Assembly: GCF_002917925.1 (NCBI RefSeq)
Contig: NZ_PPFE01000003.1
Location: 124,001 to 188,000, forward strand
Source of the DNA: Roseovarius confluentis
GTDB taxonomy: Bacteria > Pseudomonadota > Alphaproteobacteria > Rhodobacterales > Rhodobacteraceae
Length of the DNA stretch: 64,000 nt
Direction of reading: 5' to 3'
Each line of letters begins with the position of its first letter. Within the stretch, counting starts at the first letter, position 1. The notes beneath the pieces were generated by a model, which searched no databases, was not told the origin of the DNA, and saw nothing but the letters and a program-made list of their open reading frames with translations. Both the position numbers and the translations under genes were made by a program. Below, in pieces: positions 1-9,930 of this stretch.

Positions 1-2121
1 GCGCAGCGCGGGCATAATTTCGCCATCGTCGACGAGGTGGACAGCATCCTGATCGACGAGGCCCGGACGCCGCTGATCATCTCGGGCCCGGCGCAGGACC
101 GCAGCGAGCTGTACGTGACCATCGACGGGCTGATCCCGAGCCTGGAAGAAGACCACTACAAGATCGACGAAAAGACCAAGAACGTCACCTTCACCGACGA
201 AGGCAACGAATATATCGAAGAGCTGCTGCACCAGAAGGGTCTGCTGGAAGAGGGTCAATCGCTTTACGATCCCGAAAGCACGACCATCGTGCACCACATG
301 AACCAGGGCCTGCGGGCGCATAAGCTTTTCCTCAAGGACAGAGACTATATCGTCCGCGACAACGAGGTCGTGCTGATCGACGAGTTCACCGGGCGGATGA
401 TGGCCGGACGCCGGCTGTCGGATGGTCTGCACCAGGCGATCGAGGCCAAGGAAGGCTGCGAGATCAAGCCCGAGAACGTGACGCTGGCGCAGGTGACGTT
501 CCAGAACTATTTCCGCCTGTATGACAAGCTTTCGGGCATGACCGGGACGGCGACGACCGAGGCCGAGGAGTTTGGCCAGATCTACGGGTTGGGCGTGGTC
601 GAGGTGCCGACGAACAAACCGATTGCTCGCGTGGACGAGGACGATGCCGTCTACCGCACCGCGCAAGAGAAATTCGACGCCATCGTCACGTCGATCAAGG
701 AGGCGCACGAGAAAGGCCAGCCGATTCTTGTGGGCACGACGTCGATTGACAAGTCGGAGATGCTGAGCGAGTTGCTGAAGAAGGCGGGGGTGAAGCACAA
801 TGTGCTGAACGCGCGCCAGCACGAGAAGGAAGCGCAGATCGTCGCGGATGCCGGCAAGCTGGGCGCGGTGACGATTGCCACCAACATGGCCGGGCGCGGC
901 ACCGACATCAAGTTGGGCGGCAACCTGGATTTCCAGATCATGGAAGCGATTGCCGCCGATCCTGAAGCCGACACCGAGGAGCTGCGCAAGCGGCTGGAAG
1001 CCGGGCACAAGGATGACGAGCAGGCGGTGATCGATGCCGGTGGTCTGTTTGTTCTTGCCACGGAACGGCACGAAAGCCGCCGGATCGACAACCAGCTGCG
1101 CGGCCGGTCGGGCCGCCAGGGCGACCCGGGGCGGTCGGCGTTCTTCCTGAGCCTGGATGATGACCTGATGCGCATTTTCGGGTCTGAACGGCTGGAAAAG
1201 GTCCTGTCGACGCTGGGCATGAAGGAAGGCGAGGCGATCATTCACCCGTGGGTGAACAAGAGCCTGGAACGCGCGCAGGCGAAGGTCGAGGGGCGCAACT
1301 TTGACATCCGCAAGCAGCTTCTGAAGTTCGACGACGTGATGAACGAGCAGCGCAAGGTGATTTTCCGGCAGCGTCTGGACATCATGGAGGCGACCGACCT
1401 GTCGGAGACCGTCAAGGACATGCGTGGCGAGGTGATCGACGACCTGATCGACCAGTACATGCCGCCCAAGACCTATGCCGACCAGTGGGACATGGAAGGG
1501 CTCTATGCCGCGGTGATCGAGCGGCTGAACCTGGACGTGCCGGTGATGGCCTGGGGCGACGAGGAAGGCGTGGACGACGACGTGGTCGCCGACCGGCTGG
1601 AAGAAGCCGCCGACGAGATGATGGCCGAAAAGACCGAGGCGTTTGGGCCGGAACAGATGCGGATGATCGAAAAGCAGGTCCTGCTTCAGACCATCGACAG
1701 CAAATGGCGCGAGCACCTGTTGACGCTGGAACACCTGCGCAGCGTCGTGGGTTTCCGTGGCTATGCGCAGCGCGACCCGCTGAACGAGTACAAGAACGAG
1801 GCGTTCCAGCTGTTCGAGACCATGCTGGACAGCCTGCGGCAGGACGTGACCCAGCAGCTGGCCCGGATCCGCCCGATGACGGACGCGGAACAGCAGCAGA
1901 TGTTGCGTGACCTGCAGGCGAAACAGGCCGCGATGGCACCGAATCCGTCCGAGACGGAAGAGCGCGAGCCCGGTGCGGTGACGCTCGAAGACCCCACGGG
2001 CGCCGCCCTGCCCGGGTTCGACGAAAACGACCGGTCTACCTGGGGCAACCCGGGGCGGAACGAGGCCTGTCCCTGCGGTTCGGGCAAGAAATTCAAGCAT
2101 TGCCACGGGCGGCTGGGCTGA
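1..2121 (+). CDS. secA: Protein translocase subunit SecA, 5'-truncated by window edge
   Basis: ATPase motor of the general secretion pathway; it drives preproteins through SecYEG at the inner membrane. The frame is open from base 1, so the gene starts upstream; 706 residues remain and about 200 N-terminal residues are missing compared with usual SecA of about 900. The fragment opens in the Walker B region ([17 protein letters not shown]). The second helicase half has [14 protein letters not shown] and [13 protein letters not shown]. The protein ends in a SEC-C zinc motif ([15 protein letters not shown]) used for SecB/lipid binding. The linker before it is acidic and variable, as usual. Identity is certain. 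Confidence 0.98.
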   Translation, partial: AQRGHNFAIVDEVDSILIDEARTPLIISGPAQDRSELYVTIDGLIPSLEEDHYKIDEKTKNVTFTDEGNEYIEELLHQKGLLEEGQSLYDPESTTIVHHMNQGLRAHKLFLKDRDYIVRDNEVVLIDEFTGRMMAGRRLSDGLHQAIEAKEGCEIKPENVTLAQVTFQNYFRLYDKLSGMTGTATTEAEEFGQIYGLGVVEVPTNKPIARVDEDDAVYRTAQEKFDAIVTSIKEAHEKGQPILVGTTSIDKSEMLSELLKKAGVKHNVLNARQHEKEAQIVADAGKLGAVTIATNMAGRGTDIKLGGNLDFQIMEAIAADPEADTEELRKRLEAGHKDDEQAVIDAGGLFVLATERHESRRIDNQLRGRSGRQGDPGRSAFFLSLDDDLMRIFGSERLEKVLSTLGMKEGEAIIHPWVNKSLERAQAKVEGRNFDIRKQLLKFDDVMNEQRKVIFRQRLDIMEATDLSETVKDMRGEVIDDLIDQYMPPKTYADQWDMEGLYAAVIERLNLDVPVMAWGDEEGVDDDVVADRLEEAADEMMAEKTEAFGPEQMRMIEKQVLLQTIDSKWREHLLTLEHLRSVVGFRGYAQRDPLNEYKNEAFQLFETMLDSLRQDVTQQLARIRPMTDAEQQQMLRDLQAKQAAMAPNPSETEEREPGAVTLEDPTGAALPGFDENDRSTWGNPGRNEACPCGSGKKFKHCHGRLG

Positions 2122-2226
2122 CGCCGGACGCCACAACACGGCCCAAATGACACCCACTGGTTGCCTTCAAGCAGCCATGTTCATCGACTAGCGATCTTTT
2201 GACCTATGAAGGTGTGGGAGATCGTT

Positions 2227-3429
2227 ATGATCAAGTTGGGGAATTCGAAACGTATCGCCATGGCCGGCGTGACCTTGGGCTGCGCCCTTGGGATTGGCTA
2301 TTTCATGCAGTTGTCGAGTGGCGATCGCAACGTGCCTTCGGCGCAGGCATCCGCGATTGATCCCGCGTCTGCCGATGCGTTCGCGCAGGCGTTCGTGGGA
2401 GCGACACCCAAACCGGCAGATACGGCGCAGTCGCCTGTCACGGTTCCTGTCGAAGAAAAGATTGGAGTGACCGCGCGGGCGGAAGAGCGCGAGGCGCCGG
2501 TCCTTGCCGCCGACGCCGGGAAAGATGAGCTTTTGCAAAAGGCTGTTATGGTGACCGGGCAGAGCTTTGAGGCGGATGGCCTTGAAGTTCAAAGCGTCAC
2601 GCTGACGTCGGCCGAGCCGGTTCCACCGGCCGCGGCTCCGCAGCCCAAGGCGCTGCCCGATGCGCCGCTGCAATTGGCCGCGTTGCAGGACGCGCCGATC
2701 CGGACCTTCCCGAAGGAAGAAAAGGCCCCGGCTCTGGCGGCGTGTGAAGGCGAGATCGAGATGGTCGCGCGCCCCGACGCAGCAGCGATGGTTCAGCTGG
2801 AGCTGACCGCGCCTTGCCATGCGGACACGCAGTTCACTCTGCACCACAATGGCATGATGTTCAGTGCGATCACCGATCTCGATGGCACATGGTCGATGCA
2901 GGTGCCAGCCCTGACGCAGAGCGCGGTGTTCATCGCGGCCTTCGACAATGGCGAAGGTGCGGTGGCGCAGGCCGATGTCGATATGCTGGATTATTACGAC
3001 CGTTACGTCGTGCAATGGCAGGGCCGCAGCGGGCTGCAGATTCACGCGATGGAATACGGCGCGAACTATGGCGAGCAGGGCCACGTCTGGCGCGATGCGG
3101 CTCGGGATGTATCCAGCGCAGCGACAGGCGAGGGCGGTTTCCTTCTGCGCCTTGGCGACGGGGTGATCGAGGAGACGACCCTCATGGCAGAGGTTTACAC
3201 CTTCCCGACGCAGAACGCGCTGCGCGAGGGCGATATACAGGTGAGCCTCGAAACCGAGATCAACGCGGCCAATTGCGGCCGGGATATCGCGGCGCAGGCA
3301 TTGATCAAGCCCGGGGCTGGGGAAATCTCGGCGCGCGACCTGACGATGGCGATCCCGGATTGCGATGCGGTGGGTGACTTTCTGGTGTTGAAAAACCTGT
3401 ACGAAGACTTGAAGATCGCGCGCAACTGA
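2227..3429 (+). CDS. Membrane-anchored/exported protein of unknown function downstream of secA
   Basis: A 400-residue protein with a basic N-terminus and one hydrophobic stretch (AMAGVTLGCALGIGYFM), consistent with an uncleaved anchor or signal. An Ala/Pro/Glu-rich low-complexity segment follows to about residue 170, then a globular C-terminal half with three or four Cys. I chose the ATG at 2227 because GGGAG lies 6 nt upstream; the in-frame ATG at 2206 lacks a ribosome site. Similar genes beside secA in Roseobacter genomes are often labelled translocase, apparently from position alone. No catalytic motif is visible. The next gene follows after 21 nt, so co-transcription is likely. Function unknown. 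Confidence 0.8.
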   Translation: MIKLGNSKRIAMAGVTLGCALGIGYFMQLSSGDRNVPSAQASAIDPASADAFAQAFVGATPKPADTAQSPVTVPVEEKIGVTARAEEREAPVLAADAGKDELLQKAVMVTGQSFEADGLEVQSVTLTSAEPVPPAAAPQPKALPDAPLQLAALQDAPIRTFPKEEKAPALAACEGEIEMVARPDAAAMVQLELTAPCHADTQFTLHHNGMMFSAITDLDGTWSMQVPALTQSAVFIAAFDNGEGAVAQADVDMLDYYDRYVVQWQGRSGLQIHAMEYGANYGEQGHVWRDAARDVSSAATGEGGFLLRLGDGVIEETTLMAEVYTFPTQNALREGDIQVSLETEINAANCGRDIAAQALIKPGAGEISARDLTMAIPDCDAVGDFLVLKNLYEDLKIARN

Positions 3430-3450
3430 CGCTGCGATCCGAGGGCATCC

Positions 3451-5010
3451 ATGAAAATGCTACGTGCGGCGGCTTACGCCGCACTTTTCCTTTTTGCGGG
3501 CGCGTTCCCGGTCAGCGCGCAGGATGTGACGCTGACGTCGCGTGACGGAAATGTCGAGATTACCGGTAACCTTCTGGGATTTGATGGCGAGTTTTACCGG
3601 GTCGATACGGTCTATGGCGAGCTGACGGTAGACGGCTCGGGCGTGGATTGCGCAGGGCCGGGCTGCCCCAATCTGGATACCTACGTGGCGCAGGTGGTGT
3701 TTTCCGGGGCGCCGACGATCGGACGGCTGTTGATGCCGGCGCTGGTCGAGGCCTTCGCCATCCGCGAAGGTTATGAAATGAGCCGCGAGACGCTGGAGGA
3801 CGGCAGCTTGCTGTTGTCGATCCACGACCCGGCCGAGGCGCGCGTCGTGGGCGAGTTCCAGTTCCGGTTGACCAATTCCGACGAAGGTTTTGCCGACCTG
3901 ATCGCGGATGTGGCGGACATTGCCATGTCGATGCGCGAGATCCGCCCCCGAGAGGTGCGGCTGGGCAAGGATGCGGCGCTGGGCGACATGTCGGCCAATG
4001 GGCGCGGGCGGGTCATGGCGCTGGAGGCGCTGGTGCCGGTGGTGGCGCCGTCGAACCCGGTGCAGCAGGTGACGCTGACGCAATTGGCCGAGGTTCTGTC
4101 GGGCAAGATCGATAATTGGAACGCGCTGGGTGGGCCGGACGCGCCGATCGCGGTACATCTTTTCGATGCGCGGTCCGGGCTGGGACAGGCCAGCGAGGAT
4201 CTTGTGGTGCGCCCGGCGGGCGTGAGTTTTGCCGAGACCGTCACCCGCCATGCCGACGGCGTGTCGCTGGCCGAGGCGGTGGCGGAGGACCCGTTCGCAA
4301 TGGGCCTGATGGCGCGGGCCGAGACGGGGAACACGCTGACGCTGGCGCTGAGCGGAGAATGCGGGTTCGCGTTGCGCGCCACGCGGCGGGCGGTCAAGAC
4401 CGAGGATTATCCTTTGACCGCACCGATGTTCCTGTACCTGCCGGCGCGGCGCCTGCCAAAGCTGGGGCGGGAGTTCCTGGCATATCTGAAGGACCCGTCG
4501 GCGCAGCTGGTGATCCGGAGGGCAGGTTTCGTGGATCAGGCGCCGGAGGAGATCGGGATCAACGAACAGGGCGACCGCTTTGCCAATGCGATTGCGCAGG
4601 CGGGCGAGGAGCTGGGGCTGGAGGAGCTGCAGCGCATGGTGTCGGCCCTGACGTCGCTCAAGCGGCTGACAACCACGTTCCGGTTCGAGGCCGGGTCGGC
4701 GCGGCTGGATGCACAGTCACGCTCGAACGTGGCACAGCTTGCGCGGGCGATGGAAGTTGGCAAGTACGATGCGCGGCGGCTGGTCTTCGTGGGGTTCAGC
4801 GACGGGGCGGGTCCAGCCGACAACAATCGGCGGATCGCGCTGCGCCGGGCCGAGGCGGTACGCAGTGCTGTTGTCGCGGCGGCGGAGATGGCGAACATGG
4901 ATCGGATCACGACAGAGCTGGAAGCCTTTGGCGAGGCGATGCCGATGGCCTGTGACGGTACCGGCTGGGGCCGGCGGATCAACCGGCGGGTCGAGGTTTG
5001 GGTGCGGTAG
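3451..5010 (+). CDS. Periplasmic substrate-binding-like domain fused to OmpA-like peptidoglycan-binding domain
   Basis: A 519-residue exported protein. A signal peptide (residues 1-23, ending VSAQ) is followed by a phosphate-binding-protein-like region, about residues 80-350 (for example LAEVLSGKIDNWNALGG, typical of PstS-like proteins). The C-terminal 110 residues are an OmpA/MotB-type domain (FEAGSARLDAQSR, NNRRIALRRAEAV, NRRVEVWV). The protein probably sits in the periplasm anchored to peptidoglycan and senses or binds a small ligand; no transporter genes are adjacent. It follows the secA-linked gene by 21 nt. The domain combination is seen directly; the ligand is unknown. Confidence 0.85.
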   Translation: MKMLRAAAYAALFLFAGAFPVSAQDVTLTSRDGNVEITGNLLGFDGEFYRVDTVYGELTVDGSGVDCAGPGCPNLDTYVAQVVFSGAPTIGRLLMPALVEAFAIREGYEMSRETLEDGSLLLSIHDPAEARVVGEFQFRLTNSDEGFADLIADVADIAMSMREIRPREVRLGKDAALGDMSANGRGRVMALEALVPVVAPSNPVQQVTLTQLAEVLSGKIDNWNALGGPDAPIAVHLFDARSGLGQASEDLVVRPAGVSFAETVTRHADGVSLAEAVAEDPFAMGLMARAETGNTLTLALSGECGFALRATRRAVKTEDYPLTAPMFLYLPARRLPKLGREFLAYLKDPSAQLVIRRAGFVDQAPEEIGINEQGDRFANAIAQAGEELGLEELQRMVSALTSLKRLTTTFRFEAGSARLDAQSRSNVAQLARAMEVGKYDARRLVFVGFSDGAGPADNNRRIALRRAEAVRSAVVAAAEMANMDRITTELEAFGEAMPMACDGTGWGRRINRRVEVWVR

Positions 5011-5014
5011 CGCC

Positions 5015-5776
5015 CTAGATCAGGCCTTTGCTGCGGAAACTGGTTTCGCAGGATTTGCCGATGATGATGTGATCGTGCAGCGTGATGCCAAGCGCGCTTG
5101 CCGCCGTCTCGATCTGTATGGTCATGTCGATATCGGACTGGGAGGGCGTGGGATCGCCCGATGGGTGATTGTGCACGAGGATCAGCGCGCTGGCGTTGAG
5201 ATGCAGGGCACGTTTGACCACTTCGCGCGGATAGACCGGCACGTGATCGACGGTGCCGCGCGCCTGTTCCTCGTCGGCGATGAGCGTGTTGCGGCGATCC
5301 AGGTAGAAGACGCGGAACTGTTCGATATCCCGGTGCGCCATGGCCGTGTGACAATAGTCCAGCAGGGCATCCCAGCTGGAAACGATGGGGCGCTGGGCGA
5401 CGCGGGACCGCGCGAGGCGGTGGGCGGCGGCCTCGACCACCTTGAGTTCGCAGATCACGGCCTCGCCCACACCCGGAACGGTGCAAAGCTGATCGAAGGG
5501 GGCGGAGATCACGGCGTTGAAGCTGCAGAACTGTTCAAGCAGGGCATGCGCCAGCGGTTTGACATCGCGCCGAGGGATTGCGCGGAAGAGCACGAGTTCG
5601 AGCATCTCGTAATCCGGCAGCGCTTCGGCGCCGCCGGCCATGAAGCGGTCACGCAGGCGCTTGCGGTGGTCGCGGATGTAGGAAGGTTGTTTGCCGGGCA
5701 CGTTCGCGGAAACGGGAACCTCGTCGCTGTCGAAGAGCGGCAGGGACATTTCCTTGAAGGCGCGCGAGTCGGGCAT
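5015..5776 (-). CDS. radC: RadC family protein (JAB/MPN domain)
   Basis: A 253-residue RadC/YicR protein. An N-terminal helix-hairpin-helix-like region (VPGVGEAVICELKVVEAA, about residues 100-120) is followed by a JAMM/MPN metalloprotease-like domain with HNHPSGDPTPSQSD. All metal-ligand residues of the HxH-x(n)-D type are present. The name DNA repair protein RadC is historical and the biochemical role is not settled. The start is uncertain: an in-frame ATG nine codons in (5749) is possible. It is convergent with the OmpA-like gene (4-nt gap) and is separated from dnaJ by a palindromic intergenic stretch. Confidence 0.93.
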   Translation of the reverse strand: MPDSRAFKEMSLPLFDSDEVPVSANVPGKQPSYIRDHRKRLRDRFMAGGAEALPDYEMLELVLFRAIPRRDVKPLAHALLEQFCSFNAVISAPFDQLCTVPGVGEAVICELKVVEAAAHRLARSRVAQRPIVSSWDALLDYCHTAMAHRDIEQFRVFYLDRRNTLIADEEQARGTVDHVPVYPREVVKRALHLNASALILVHNHPSGDPTPSQSDIDMTIQIETAASALGITLHDHIIIGKSCETSFRSKGLI

Positions 5777-5827
5777 GGCCCGAAGGTGACGCGGGAAGGT
5801 TAGTGAATGGTTAATGCCGGAAGAGAG

Positions 5828-5911
5828 GCCCCGGGTCAGGCCCGGGGCGGGGCTTTGCGTTGGCGTGACGCCATCCCGGACCTGATCCGGGATCTCATGC
5901 AGTCAGAGATC
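5828..5911. repeat. Cluster of three short palindromes (REP-like)
   Basis: Between dnaJ and radC lie three adjacent inverted repeats: an 8-bp stem GCCCCGGG/CCCGGGGC with loop TCAGG (5828-5848), an 8-bp stem ATCCCGGA/TCCGGGAT with loop CCTGA (5873-5893), and a 6-bp stem GATCTC/GAGATC (5891-5911). The first two share a TCAGG/CCTGA loop core in opposite orientation. This is typical of dispersed REP-like elements in alphaproteobacterial genomes. It may also end dnaJ transcription. No transposase is associated. Confidence 0.7.
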
Positions 5912-5943
5912 CGCAGGTCAGACCCGAGGATGAGGTTTGCGCT

Positions 5944-7116
5944 TTAGCTTTTCATCGAGTCCCAGAAGCCCTTCACCGATTTGAAGAAGCTCTTGGTTTC
6001 CGGGTTGTTGTCCTCTGACAGCGTGTCGAACTCCTTGAGGATTTCCTTTTGCCGCGAGGTCAGGTTGACGGGTGTTTCCACCGCCAGTTCGATGAACATG
6101 TCGCCGTGACCGCCGCCACGCAGGGCGGGCATGCCCTTGCCGCGCAAGCGCATCTGGCGCCCCGATTGCGAACCCTCGGGGATCTTGACCCGGCTGCGGC
6201 CGCCGTCGATCGTCGGCACCTCGATATCGCCGCCGAGCGCGGCCTTGGCGACCGAAACGGGGACGCGGCAGAAAAGGTTGGTGTCCTCACGCTCGAATAT
6301 CTTGTGCGGCGCGACCTCGAGGAAGATGTAAAGATCGCCTGCCGGACCGCCGCGCATTCCGGCCTCGCCCTCGCCGGCGAGGCGGATGCGGGTGCCAGTT
6401 TCGACGCCTGCGGGAATGTTCACCGAAAGCGAGCGGTCCTGTTGCGTGCGGCCCTGGCCGCCGCAGGTGTTGCAGGGGTTCTTGATGATCTGGCCGAGGC
6501 CCGAGCATGTTGGGCAGGTGCGTTCGACCGTGAAGAAGCCCTGTTGCGCACGAACCTTGCCCATGCCCGAGCAGGTCGGACAAGTCGTCGGTTCGGCGCC
6601 GCCTTCGGCCCCGGACCCGTCACAGGAATCGCATTTGACCGAGGTGGGCACATTGATGGTCTTTTGCAGGCCACGATACGCGTCGTCCAGATCGACGCGC
6701 AGGTTGTAGCGCAGATCGGCGCCACGCGCCGCACGCTGGCGTCCGCCGGGACCACCACGGGCACCGCCGCCCATGAAATCGCCGAACAAGTCGTCGAACA
6801 CGTCGGAAAACGCGCTGGCAAAATCGCCCTGACCGGGACCGCCTGCGCCGCCGAACCCGCCACCGGGTCGCGCACCGGCACCCGTGCCGCCCTCGAAGGC
6901 CGCGTGACCGAAACGGTCATAGGCCGCCTTCTTCTCGGCGTCCTTCAGGATGTCGTAGGCCTCGCCCGCTTCCTTGAACTTCTTCTCGGAATCGGGGTTG
7001 TCCTTGTTGCGGTCGGGGTGAAGCTCTTTGGCCTTGGTGCGGTAGGCTTTCTTGATCTCGTCGGCACTGGCGCCCTTGGACACGCCAAGAACCTCGTAAT
7101 AATCGCGTTTGGCCAT
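5944..7116 (-). CDS. dnaJ: Chaperone protein DnaJ
   Basis: Hsp40 co-chaperone that stimulates DnaK ATPase and delivers substrates; 390 residues, full length. It has a J domain (residues 1-70, [10 protein letters not shown]), a Gly/Phe-rich linker with GGGFGGAGG, then four zinc-binding CxxCxGxG repeats ([32 protein letters not shown]) and the substrate-binding C-terminal domain. The start has AAGGAGA upstream. It lies 65 nt downstream of dnaK on the same strand with a strong hairpin in between, so it is probably expressed from the dnaK heat-shock promoter at a reduced level. Confidence 0.98.
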   Translation of the reverse strand: MAKRDYYEVLGVSKGASADEIKKAYRTKAKELHPDRNKDNPDSEKKFKEAGEAYDILKDAEKKAAYDRFGHAAFEGGTGAGARPGGGFGGAGGPGQGDFASAFSDVFDDLFGDFMGGGARGGPGGRQRAARGADLRYNLRVDLDDAYRGLQKTINVPTSVKCDSCDGSGAEGGAEPTTCPTCSGMGKVRAQQGFFTVERTCPTCSGLGQIIKNPCNTCGGQGRTQQDRSLSVNIPAGVETGTRIRLAGEGEAGMRGGPAGDLYIFLEVAPHKIFEREDTNLFCRVPVSVAKAALGGDIEVPTIDGGRSRVKIPEGSQSGRQMRLRGKGMPALRGGGHGDMFIELAVETPVNLTSRQKEILKEFDTLSEDNNPETKSFFKSVKGFWDSMKS

Positions 7117-7140
7117 CGGATGTCTCCTTTATATCGGAGA

Positions 7141-7166
7141 GCAGGGGGCGCGGATGCGCCCCCTGC
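7141..7166 (-). terminator. dnaK-dnaJ intercistronic hairpin
   Basis: A perfect 11-bp inverted repeat (GCAGGGGGCGC / GCGCCCCCTGC) with a 4-nt loop GGAT sits between dnaK and dnaJ. No T-run follows on the reverse strand. It therefore fits a partial attenuator or an mRNA-stabilising hairpin that raises DnaK over DnaJ better than a full terminator. Confidence 0.7.
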
Positions 7167-7181
7167 CTGTCCGTTTGACGC

Positions 7182-9098
7182 TTAAGCGCGTTTATCGTTG
7201 TCGAGGTCCTCGAAATCGGCGTCGACGATGTCTTCGTCGTCTTTGCCCATTTCGTCGGCGCCCGCAGGTTCGTCATCGCCGTCGTCCTGGCTGGCCTTGT
7301 AGATCGCCTCGCCCAGTTTCATGGCGGCCTCGGTCACGTTCTGGATGCCGGCCTTGATCTTGTCGGCGGTGGCATCCTCTTTCTCGAGGTCGTCCTTGAG
7401 GGCCGAGATGGCCAGTTCGATGGCCTCGATGGTGGACGGATCGACCTTGTCCGAATGCTCTTCCATCGACTTCTCGGTCGAGTGGATGAGGCTTTCGGCC
7501 TGGTTGCGGGCCTCGACCAGGGCGCGGCGTTCCTTGTCCGCGTCGGCATTGGCCTCGGCGTCCTTGACCATCTTGTCGATGTCCTCCTCGGACAGACCGC
7601 CCGATGCCTGGATGGTGATCTTCTGCTCCTTGTTCGTGCCTTTATCCTTGGCGGAAACAGAGACGATGCCGTTGGCGTCGATGTCGAAGGTCACCTCGAT
7701 CTGGGGCATGCCGCGCGGGGCCGGCGGAATGTCCTCGAGGTTGAACTGACCCAGGATCTTGTTGTCCGCGGCCATTTCACGCTCGCCCTGGAAGACGCGG
7801 ATCGTCACGGCCGACTGGTTGTCTTCGGCGGTGGAGAAGATCTGCGACTTGTTGGTCGGGATCGTGGTGTTGCGGTCGATCAGGCGGGTAAACACGCCAC
7901 CCAGCGTTTCGATGCCGAGCGAGAGCGGGGTCACGTCGAGCAGGACAACATCCTTGACGTCACCTTGCAGAACGCCGGCCTGAATGGCGGCGCCCATCGC
8001 GACCACCTCGTCGGGGTTCACGCCCTTGTGCGGCTCCTTGCCGAAGAACTTGGTCACTTCCTCGACGACCTTGGGCATACGGGTCATGCCGCCGACGAGA
8101 ACGATCTCGTCGATGTCGCCAGCCGAGAGACCCGCATCCTTGAGCGCGGCCTTGCAGGGCTTGAGCGAGTTGGTGATCAGGTCACCGACCAGGCTTTCCA
8201 GCTTGGCGCGGGTCAGTTTCATGACCATGTGCAGCGGCGAGCCGTCGGAGCCCATCGAGATGAACGGCTGGTTGATCTCGGTCTGGGACGAGCTGGAAAG
8301 CTCGATCTTGGCTTTCTCGGCCGCCTCTTTCAGACGTTGCAGCGCCATCTTGTCCTTGGTCAGGTCGACGCCGTGTTCCTTTTTGAACTCGTCGGCAAGG
8401 TAGTTGACGATGCGCATGTCGAAGTCTTCACCGCCGAGGAACGTGTCGCCGTTGGTGGATTTCACTTCGAAAAGGCCCTCGTCGATTTCGAGGATGGTCA
8501 CGTCGAACGTACCGCCGCCAAGGTCATAGACCGCGATGGTGTGCGTGTCTTCCTTGTCGAGGCCATAGGCCAGCGCGGCCGCGGTCGGCTCGTTGATGAT
8601 GCGCAGCACTTCGAGACCGGCGATCTTGCCGGCGTCTTTCGTGGCCTGACGCTGGGCGTCGTTGAAGTAGGCGGGCACGGTGATGACGGCCTGCGTCACT
8701 TCCTCGCCGAGGTAGCTTTCGGCGGTTTCTTTCATCTTGCCGAGGATGAAGGCCGAGATCTGGCTGGGCGAATACTTGTCGCCCTTGGCGCGCACCCAAG
8801 CGTCGCCATTGCCACCGTCGATCACTTCGAACGGCATGTTCTTCTTGTCCTTGGCCAGATCGCTGTCGTCCGCACGACGACCGATCAGGCGCTTGACGCC
8901 GAAGATGGTGTTTTCGGGGTTGGTGACCGCCTGGCGTTTCGCCGGCTGGCCGACAAGGCGCTCGTCGTCGGTGAAGGCGACGATCGAGGGCGTGGTGCGT
9001 GCACCTTCGGAGTTCTCGATGACGCGCGCTTGCGAGCCATCCATGATGGCGACGCAGCTGTTGGTGGTTCCGAGGTCAATACCAATGACTTTGGACAT
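7182..9098 (-). CDS. dnaK: Chaperone protein DnaK (Hsp70)
   Basis: Cytosolic Hsp70 ATP-dependent chaperone of 638 residues, the usual length. The N-terminal ATPase carries [22 protein letters not shown] and [10 protein letters not shown]. The linker is [18 protein letters not shown], followed by the substrate-binding domain and a helical lid ending in an acidic [10 protein letters not shown] tail. dnaJ follows on the same strand, and an RpoH-type promoter lies about 110 nt upstream. No grpE is present in the window. Identity is certain. Confidence 0.99.
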   Translation of the reverse strand: MSKVIGIDLGTTNSCVAIMDGSQARVIENSEGARTTPSIVAFTDDERLVGQPAKRQAVTNPENTIFGVKRLIGRRADDSDLAKDKKNMPFEVIDGGNGDAWVRAKGDKYSPSQISAFILGKMKETAESYLGEEVTQAVITVPAYFNDAQRQATKDAGKIAGLEVLRIINEPTAAALAYGLDKEDTHTIAVYDLGGGTFDVTILEIDEGLFEVKSTNGDTFLGGEDFDMRIVNYLADEFKKEHGVDLTKDKMALQRLKEAAEKAKIELSSSSQTEINQPFISMGSDGSPLHMVMKLTRAKLESLVGDLITNSLKPCKAALKDAGLSAGDIDEIVLVGGMTRMPKVVEEVTKFFGKEPHKGVNPDEVVAMGAAIQAGVLQGDVKDVVLLDVTPLSLGIETLGGVFTRLIDRNTTIPTNKSQIFSTAEDNQSAVTIRVFQGEREMAADNKILGQFNLEDIPPAPRGMPQIEVTFDIDANGIVSVSAKDKGTNKEQKITIQASGGLSEEDIDKMVKDAEANADADKERRALVEARNQAESLIHSTEKSMEEHSDKVDPSTIEAIELAISALKDDLEKEDATADKIKAGIQNVTEAAMKLGEAIYKASQDDGDDEPAGADEMGKDDEDIVDADFEDLDNDKRA

Positions 9099-9209
9099 GT
9101 TTTTCGATCCCTTCTGTTCTTAAGGCGATTGAGGGGCGACCGGACCCGTCAAAGGCATCTGGCCACCATGTGAGTTACAGATACCGAAAGCGGTCTCTGC
9201 GCTTCGGAC

Positions 9210-9241
9210 GGTATATAGGCAGGGGACTATGACCCTGCAAG
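9210..9241 (-). promoter_or_regulatory. RpoH (sigma-32) heat-shock promoter of dnaK
   Basis: Read on the reverse strand, a -35 CTTG (9241-9238) is separated by 18 nt from CCTATATACC (9219-9210). This matches the alphaproteobacterial RpoH consensus CTTG-N17/18-CYTATNT. It lies about 110 nt upstream of the dnaK start, so the transcript would have a leader of about 100 nt. Confidence 0.75.
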
Positions 9242-9308
9242 CGGTTGAAAAGCGGTGAATCGCAGGATTCGGGTTTTAATTTGACGGATTCGATGGAATT
9301 CGGGGTAC

Positions 9309-9917
9309 ATGGCACAGGAGACGCTGGAGATACGCGGTTTCCGCATTTTCAAGGGATTCCTTGAAGCGGCGGAGCAGGCTGCGCTGGTGGAGGCGCTGCG
9401 GGGCGTGGTGCGCGCCGCGCCGCTGTTTTCGCCGATGACGCCCTATGGCAAGCCGATGCGGGTCAAGTTGACCTCGGCCGGACGCTATGGCTGGGTGTCC
9501 GACAGGCGGGGATACCGGTACGAGCCGCGGCATCCGGACGGTATGGCGTGGCCGCCGATCCCCGAAGAGGTGCTGCAGATTTGGCGCGATCTGGTGAGCA
9601 GTGAGCGCATGCCGGATTGCTGCCTCGTAAACTTCTACGATGCAGATGCGCGGATGGGGATGCACCAGGATCGGGACGAGGCCGATTTCAGCTGGCCGGT
9701 GCTGTCGGTATCCTTGGGGGACGAGGGGCTGTTCCGGATCGGGAACGCGACGCGGGGCGGCAAGACGGAATCGCACTGGCTGCAATCGGGGGACGTGGTG
9801 GTGATGGGCGGTGACGCGCGGCTGACCTATCACGGGATCGACCGGATCAAGCCGGGCACCTCGATGCTGCTGGAAAAGCCGGGGCGGATCAACCTGACAT
9901 GCCGGGTCGTGGATTAA
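9309..9917 (+). CDS. alkB: AlkB-like alpha-ketoglutarate/Fe(II)-dependent dioxygenase
   Basis: A 202-residue 2-oxoglutarate/Fe(II) oxygenase expected to reverse N-alkyl damage in DNA or RNA by oxidative demethylation. The iron triad is visible as H-x-D (MGMHQDRDE, about residue 120) and a distal His (LTYHGIDRI). The 2-oxoglutarate-binding arginines lie in RINLTCRVVD at the C-terminus. Length fits bacterial AlkB of about 200-215 residues. It is divergent from dnaK and convergent with the SH3-protein gene. No ada gene is nearby. Confidence 0.93.
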   Translation: MAQETLEIRGFRIFKGFLEAAEQAALVEALRGVVRAAPLFSPMTPYGKPMRVKLTSAGRYGWVSDRRGYRYEPRHPDGMAWPPIPEEVLQIWRDLVSSERMPDCCLVNFYDADARMGMHQDRDEADFSWPVLSVSLGDEGLFRIGNATRGGKTESHWLQSGDVVVMGGDARLTYHGIDRIKPGTSMLLEKPGRINLTCRVVD

Positions 9918-9930
9918 CGCCGGAAGTTGG

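Noticed and set aside
7455..9173. 572-codon forward frame opposite dnaK
   Set aside because: Antisense to dnaK, a known artefact of GC-rich codon structure.
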